DNA of 40,282 bases, taken from Armatimonadota bacterium (GTDB lineage Bacteria; Armatimonadota; Hebobacteria; CAIYQO01). The translations under genes and the position numbers were made by a program. Shown in pieces: positions 36,412 to 40,282 of the stretch. Each line of letters begins with the position of its first letter. Position 1 is the stretch's first letter. The stretch covers positions 1-40,282 of the forward strand of contig JAKPKV010000073.1 in assembly GCA_029553475.1 (NCBI GenBank), in the 5' to 3' direction. The notes beneath the pieces are model-generated. The model saw only the letters and a list, made by a program, of their open reading frames with translations, ran no database searches and had not been told where the DNA came from.

Positions 36412-36560
36412 GAAGATTGTCTGCTCGGATGTTAAGGGAAGCCGGTGCGAATCCGGCGCTGCCCCGCAACTGTAACCGCCGACGAGCCGTGCATTCTGCC
36501 ACTGTCCGATGAGGATGGGAAGGCGCACGGGGAGGATGACGCGGAAGCCAGGAGACCGAA
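36412..36560 (+). promoter_or_regulatory. Cobalamin (B12) riboswitch
   Basis: Conserved aptamer segments appear in order: GGGAAGCCGGTGCGAATCC (36436-36454), GCTGCCCCGCAACTGTAA (36458-36475), GCCACTG (36498-36504), then GGATGGGAAGGCGC and the B12 box GAAGCCAGGAGACC (36544-36557). All are in canonical order and spacing, upstream of an adenosyltransferase and btuB, so adenosylcobalamin should lower expression. Confidence 0.96.
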
Positions 36561-36693
36561 TCCGGCGCGGGATTCGACACCACTTCGCGGGAACTGGTGC
36601 GGACGCCGGATTCACCCTCCGTCTTGCCGCACCCTCGCCCTTCGTGGCGGGGGTGTGTTGTCTGAGACCGGGCATCGGGCCTCCGTACCGGAG
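36559..36693 (+). promoter_or_regulatory. riboswitch expression platform
   Basis: Three candidate stems follow the aptamer. AATCCGGCG (36559-36567) pairs with CGCCGGATT (36604-36612). 36630-36639 pairs with 36646-36655 (10 bp, one G-T), terminator-like, but followed only by TGTTGTCTG. A 5-bp stem at 36681-36693 overlaps the ribosome site GAGAGAGG and could mask it. Whether control is by termination or by translation is open. Confidence 0.5.
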
Positions 36694-36703
36694 AGAGGTC
36701 GAA

Positions 36704-37234
36704 ATGCTCTATACCGGACATGGCGACGGGGGATTCACCCGGCTCATCGGCGGCGCCGCGCTGCCGAAATGCGACCGCCGGCTGGAGGCCATCGGCGCGC
36801 TCGATGAAGCGCAGGCCCACCTCGGGCTGGCGCGCGCCCTGCTCCATGCCACCGCCTGGAATCCCGCGATTTCCCGCGTGCAGGCCGATTTGCGCCTGCT
36901 GATGGCGGAGCTCGCCGCCCCGGAAACCCCCGACGCGTTCCTGGATGGCGCGCATCTCGCGCGGCTGGAGGCGGAGCTGCGGGCCTGGGACACGCCGTTT
37001 CGCGGCTTCGTCACCCCCGGCGAAGGCGTGGGGAGCGCCCACCTGCACGTCGCCCGCGCCGTCATCCGCCGGGCGGAGCGGCAGGTCGTCGGCCTCGCGC
37101 AGGCCGGTGAAACGCTCAGTCCGCTGGTCATCACCTATCTCAATCGCCTGTCATCCTGGCTGTTCGCGCTGGCGTTCCAGGTGGACGCCGGCGAGGCGGA
37201 TACCGTGCACATCTCGCTCACATCCGTAGCTTAA
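36704..37234 (+). CDS. PduO-type cob(I)alamin adenosyltransferase
   Basis: 176 residues. N-terminal ATP loop LYTGHGDGGFTRLIGG (family form YTkxGDxGxTxLxxG), then RRLEAIGALDEAQAHLGLAR, and the C-terminal block ARAVIRRAERQVVGLA (RRAER) and LNRLSSWLFALAF, all typical of the trimeric PduO/MMAB family. Transfers the 5'-deoxyadenosyl group of ATP to Co(I) cobalamin. A longer frame upstream runs through the riboswitch and is not coding; ATG 36704 is preceded by GAGAGAGG. First gene of the riboswitch-controlled operon with btuB 14 bp downstream. Confidence 0.9.
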   Translation: MLYTGHGDGGFTRLIGGAALPKCDRRLEAIGALDEAQAHLGLARALLHATAWNPAISRVQADLRLLMAELAAPETPDAFLDGAHLARLEAELRAWDTPFRGFVTPGEGVGSAHLHVARAVIRRAERQVVGLAQAGETLSPLVITYLNRLSSWLFALAFQVDAGEADTVHISLTSVA

Positions 37235-37248
37235 AGGAGGTTCCCGTC

Positions 37249-39132
37249 ATGTTCACTGTCCCCCGGCTATGCGCGCTTTTCGCCGTGCTCGCCCTGTCCT
37301 CCCTGCCCATGCTGGCGCAGGATGTCGGGGAGGAAGAACCGGAAGTGACCGTCGTGGTCACCGCCGACCGGATCGAAGGCCCGCAGAGCGAATCCATCGC
37401 GACGGCCACCGTCATCACCGGCGAGGAGATGCGGCGGCAGGGCGCGGAGACTGTCGCCGACGCGCTGAAGCTGGTGCCCGGCGTCGCGATCAAGCAAAAC
37501 GGGCAATTCGGCGCCCTCGCCGTGCCCGCCATCCGCGGCACCTCCGGCAACCAGACGCTGGTGCTGGTGGACGGCATGCGCGTCTCCAACTCGTCCTTCA
37601 TGGGCGGCGCCGATCTGTCGAAATTCCCCGTCGAAGAGATCGAGCGCGTGGAGATCATCCGCGGGCCGGCCTCCAGCCTGTACGGCTCGGAAGCCATCGG
37701 CGGCGTCATCAACGTCATCACCAGGCGGCCGGAGGGCTCCGGCGGCAGCAGCATGATCGGCTATGGCAGCAAGGGGCGCCGGACGCGCAACCTGTCGCTG
37801 TACGGCGCGCTGCCGCAGATGGCCTGGCAGCTCACCTCCAGCCTGCCGGAATACGACGGCACGCGCCCGAACAGCGACTTCAGCGCGACGAATCTCGCCG
37901 GCCGGCTGGATTTCCCCGCGGTGGCCGGCTGGCGGATGACGCTGCGCGCCGAGCATTACCGCGATGACCTGGGCCTCCCCGGCGCCGACACGGGCAACAC
38001 CGGGTTCGCCGACCTCGACGACCGCCAGGAGTGGGACCGCAATGAGTATGATCTCTCCGCCAGCCGCGAGCTGGGCGGCGGCGAGCTCGCCTGGCGCGCC
38101 TATCTGGTGCGGCAGGTGCTGGACAACCTCTCCCCCGGCACGGACTGGATGACCGGCAATCCGGCGGTCTTCCGCTCGCTCGTGACCGGCAAGACGAAAG
38201 TCGGGGAGATGACCTACAGCGGCCGTTACGGCGCACACCGCGCGCTGATCGGGCTTGAATACCGGGCGGAAAGCTATGAGAACGCGGAGACGCAGGACGG
38301 CGCGGCCACCAGCAGCCAGGACCAGGACGTGACGACGCGCGCGCTGTTTGCCCAGGACCGCTGGCGCCTGACCCCGGCCACCGACCTGGTGCTCGGGCTG
38401 CGCTTTGACGATCACTCCGTCGCCGGCAGCCGGCTGGCGCCGCGCGTGGGCGTCAACACCGCCGTGCGTCCCGACCTCAACCTGCGCGCCTCCTACGGCG
38501 AGGGGTTCCGCTCGCCGGCGCTGGTGGAGATGTACTACAATGCCATGGGCTTCACCGGCAATCCGAACCTGCGGCCGGAAGTCTCGCAGCAGTACGAGGT
38601 GGGGCTGAACTGGCAGGGTGCGCGGAGCAGCGTGGACCTGGCGCTCTTCCGCAACAGCGTGTATAACGAGATTCAGTGGGCGGGCATCACCTTCAATAAC
38701 GTGGCCCGCACGCGCCACCGGGGCGTGGAGCTGGCATGGACGCGCAAGCTGGCGGGCAAGACCGCCCTTAGCGCGACCTACAGTTATCTGGATTCGGCGA
38801 ACCGCGACAGCGGCGCGCGCCTGCTGCGCCTGCCGCATAACCAGGCGACGCTGACCCTGAGCACGCAGTTCCGCGAATACGGCTGCGCGCTCACCGGGCG
38901 CTGGGGCGATGAGCGGCTGGATATCGTCGGCTTCGATCCGGTGACGTTCGCCGCGATCACCGGCACGCTGCCCGCACGTACGGTTTTTGATTTGTCCGTC
39001 ACCCGCACCGTCGGGGCCGTGCAGCCCTACCTGACGGTGCGCAACCTGTTGGACAAGGCGTATCAGGAACTCGCCGGGTATCCCGCCGAAGGCCGCAGCC
39101 TGGAGGTGGGCGTCCGGTCGGCGTGGAAATAA
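37249..39132 (+). CDS. btuB: TonB-dependent outer-membrane receptor, BtuB-like (cobalamin)
   Basis: 627 residues with signal peptide (LCALFAVLALSSLPMLA). TonB box-like VTVVVTA at ~33-39. Plug domain: ATVITGEEMRRQGAETVADALKLVPGV, LVLVDGMRV, VERVEIIRGPASSLYGSEAIGGVINVIT. A 22-strand-type beta-barrel fills the rest, with the C-terminal strand ending in aromatic residues (VGVRSAWK). Short loops and length (~600) fit the BtuB class; the upstream riboswitch makes vitamin B12 the probable substrate. A strong AAAGGAGG lies 9 nt before ATG 37249. Shows that the host has an outer membrane. Confidence 0.93.
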   Translation: MFTVPRLCALFAVLALSSLPMLAQDVGEEEPEVTVVVTADRIEGPQSESIATATVITGEEMRRQGAETVADALKLVPGVAIKQNGQFGALAVPAIRGTSGNQTLVLVDGMRVSNSSFMGGADLSKFPVEEIERVEIIRGPASSLYGSEAIGGVINVITRRPEGSGGSSMIGYGSKGRRTRNLSLYGALPQMAWQLTSSLPEYDGTRPNSDFSATNLAGRLDFPAVAGWRMTLRAEHYRDDLGLPGADTGNTGFADLDDRQEWDRNEYDLSASRELGGGELAWRAYLVRQVLDNLSPGTDWMTGNPAVFRSLVTGKTKVGEMTYSGRYGAHRALIGLEYRAESYENAETQDGAATSSQDQDVTTRALFAQDRWRLTPATDLVLGLRFDDHSVAGSRLAPRVGVNTAVRPDLNLRASYGEGFRSPALVEMYYNAMGFTGNPNLRPEVSQQYEVGLNWQGARSSVDLALFRNSVYNEIQWAGITFNNVARTRHRGVELAWTRKLAGKTALSATYSYLDSANRDSGARLLRLPHNQATLTLSTQFREYGCALTGRWGDERLDIVGFDPVTFAAITGTLPARTVFDLSVTRTVGAVQPYLTVRNLLDKAYQELAGYPAEGRSLEVGVRSAWK

Positions 39133-39141
39133 CAAGAGCAA

Positions 39142-39183
39142 CGGGGCCGGGCGGCGTCATGCCCGGCCCCGCGAGGATTTTTT
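39142..39183 (+). terminator. rho-independent terminator after btuB
   Basis: 11-bp stem CGGGGCCGGGC (39142-39152) with 39161-39171, then a T-run (39177-39183). It ends only 7 bp before the exbB ATG, so it lies within the exbB leader. Confidence 0.8.
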
Positions 39184-39189
39184 CGCATC

Positions 39190-39759
39190 ATGCCCATACA
39201 CCATTTGCTGCACGATCCGGTGATACTAGTCCTGCTGGCGGCGTCGCTGGGGTCGTGGGGCATCATCATTGATCGCCTGCTGGCGCTGGGGCGCTGCCGC
39301 GGCGCCGACCGCGCGTTTCAGCAGGGGCGCGCGTCATCCGGGGTGCTGGCGCACCTGGCGCGGCTGCGCGACGAGCACGCCGCCGGCGGGCGCGAGCACC
39401 TGGCGACGCTGATGGATACCGCCATCACCGTGGCGCGGCACCGGCTGGAAGGCTGGCTGCCGGTGCTGGGCGTCATCGGCAACACGGCGGCCTACGTGGG
39501 CCTGCTCGGCACGGTCATCGGCATCATTCACGCCTTCCAGGCGATGAAGGTGCAGAACACCATGAGCACGGAGGTGGTGGCGTCCGGCATCGCCACCGCG
39601 CTGGTGGCGACGGCCTGCGGGCTGGGGGTGGCGATTCCGGCGGTGGCCGGGCACCACCTGCTCTCCGCCGCCATCAATCGCCGGGTGGCGGAGTGGGAAG
39701 ACACCGCCGCGCAGTGGCTGCCGAAGGAGGAAGCTGATGAGCCTGTCGCGCGGGCGTAG
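39190..39759 (+). CDS. exbB: ExbB/MotA/TolQ proton-channel protein
   Basis: 189 residues with three membrane helices: ILVLLAASLGSWGIIIDRLLAL, then LGVIGNTAAYVGLLGTVIGIIHAF and ATALVATACGLGVAIPAVAG, the ExbB/TolQ signature (GLLGTVxGIIxAF). Forms the pentameric inner-membrane motor that energises TonB. The start at 39190 has no good ribosome site (GAGG 14 nt away), so expression may depend on read-through of the preceding terminator or on another start. Overlaps exbD by 23 bp. Confidence 0.92.
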   Translation: MPIHHLLHDPVILVLLAASLGSWGIIIDRLLALGRCRGADRAFQQGRASSGVLAHLARLRDEHAAGGREHLATLMDTAITVARHRLEGWLPVLGVIGNTAAYVGLLGTVIGIIHAFQAMKVQNTMSTEVVASGIATALVATACGLGVAIPAVAGHHLLSAAINRRVAEWEDTAAQWLPKEEADEPVARA

Positions 39760-40177
39760 GCATGAGCTGCATCCGAAGGTGGAGATCAATATCATCCCGC
39801 TGGTGGACGTGATGCTGGTGCTGCTCATCATCGTCATGCTCACCGCGAGTTTTGAAAAAACCGCCGGCCTCAGTGTAAAACTGCCCACCTCGGCGGTGAC
39901 GCGGTCGCAAGGGGCGGTCGCGCACGATATCGTCATCGGCATTGATCGCCGTGGGGGATATTTTTGGGCCGGCCGGCCGGTGCCCGACGCCGCGCTGAAC
40001 GCGCTGCTCGCGCATGAGCGCGCGCAGTACGGTACCGAGGGCCGGGTGATCGTACAGGCGGATGCCCGCGCGGCGCACGGGCGCGTGGTGGGGGTGATGA
40101 CGCTGGCGCAGCAGGCCGGTTTTGGGAAGCTGGTGGTGGCGACGCAGGGGACGCCGCGGGGGACGCATGGCCGGTAA
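39737..40177 (+). CDS. exbD: ExbD/TolR-type protein
   Basis: 146 residues: one N-terminal helix with the essential Asp in the family motif INIIPLVDVMLVLLIIVML, then the periplasmic ExbD fold (AHDIVIGIDRRGGYFWAG, VIVQADARAAHGRVVGVMTLAQQAGF). Works with ExbB. ATG 39737 follows AAGGAGGAAGCT. Overlaps tonB by 11 bp. Confidence 0.94.
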   Translation: MSLSRGRRHELHPKVEINIIPLVDVMLVLLIIVMLTASFEKTAGLSVKLPTSAVTRSQGAVAHDIVIGIDRRGGYFWAGRPVPDAALNALLAHERAQYGTEGRVIVQADARAAHGRVVGVMTLAQQAGFGKLVVATQGTPRGTHGR

Positions 40178-40282
40178 CCGCCCGCACGGGATACAGCGCC
40201 TCGCGCCGGTGCTCTGCTCACTGCTGGTGAACGGAGTGCTGGCGTTTTGCCTCGCACGGCTGGCGGCGGCGCCCGCGGCGGC
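40167..40282 (+). CDS. tonB: TonB N-terminus, truncated by window end
   Basis: Only 38 codons are inside the window: MAGNRPHG then a hydrophobic segment LAPVLCSLLVNGVLAFCLA and Ala/Pro-rich start of a linker. The N-terminal anchor, overlap with exbD and position after exbBD fit TonB, which couples the motor to BtuB. No catalytic or C-terminal domain can be seen, so this is by context. Confidence 0.7.
   Translation, partial: MAGNRPHGIQRLAPVLCSLLVNGVLAFCLARLAAAPAA

Noticed and set aside
36509-36703. N-terminal extension of the adenosyltransferase
   Set aside because: It runs through the riboswitch; the family N-terminus begins at 36704 with a ribosome site.
37267-39141. 624-codon minus-strand frame
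   Set aside because: Shadow of btuB, which has plug and barrel motifs on the plus strand.

Overview
The window is a visibly G+C-rich bacterial chromosome segment with strong AGGAGG-type ribosome binding sites and compact operons. The cell is clearly diderm: there is a BtuB-type TonB-dependent receptor, ExbB/ExbD/TonB, a TolC-type channel and a MacA-type adaptor. A large alpha-2-macroglobulin, a copper-amine-oxidase-N stalk protein and many G+C-rich dispersed intergenic repeats would fit Armatimonadota or a related deep diderm lineage. That assignment is inference from gene content only; no rRNA or other marker gene is present.

Layout. 1-3541 (minus): the 3'-truncated isoprenoid gene dxs, a membrane-anchored HExxH metallopeptidase and an ECF sigma factor. 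3542-4048: an intergenic patch of repeats with a 41-bp inverted repeat. 4049-6734 (plus): a CopZ-like copper chaperone overlapping a CopA-type copper ATPase. 6770-9963 (minus): an ankyrin-repeat protein and a secreted copper-amine-oxidase-N/Ig-like protein. 10094-11444 (plus): a promoter followed by an NrtR-like Nudix regulator and an ADP-ribose pyrophosphatase-like Nudix hydrolase. 11445-12596: repeats. 12597-18842 (plus): a 2081-residue alpha-2-macroglobulin whose thioester is lost. 18902-19636 (minus): a PAP2 phosphatase. 19637-20281: a second copy of the composite repeat. 20282-26870 (minus): a six-gene operon marR-tolC-macA-macB ATPase-macB permease-accessory protein, behind a near-consensus promoter with a palindrome on the start site. 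27215-34413 (plus): PAS-GGDEF diguanylate cyclase, two tandem glycosidase-like paralogues, an M24-fold protein lacking metal ligands, an ASRT-domain protein and a polysaccharide deacetylase. 34685-36205 (minus): a sialate O-acetylesterase-like protein. 36371-40282 (plus): promoter, cobalamin riboswitch, PduO-type adenosyltransferase, btuB, terminator, exbB, exbD and the start of tonB.

How the parts work together. The last block is a B12 uptake and activation unit: the riboswitch senses cobalamin, BtuB imports it with energy from ExbBD-TonB, and the adenosyltransferase makes coenzyme B12. The marR block is a self-regulated tripartite efflux pump. The 27-34 kb block couples a c-di-GMP enzyme translationally to carbohydrate-type enzymes, and a small-molecule-binding ASRT protein to an M24 homologue. 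It is the best candidate here for an undescribed functional unit. Intergenic spaces carry at least three families of dispersed palindromic repeats, including a ~0.5-kb element with ~150-bp inverted arms present twice.
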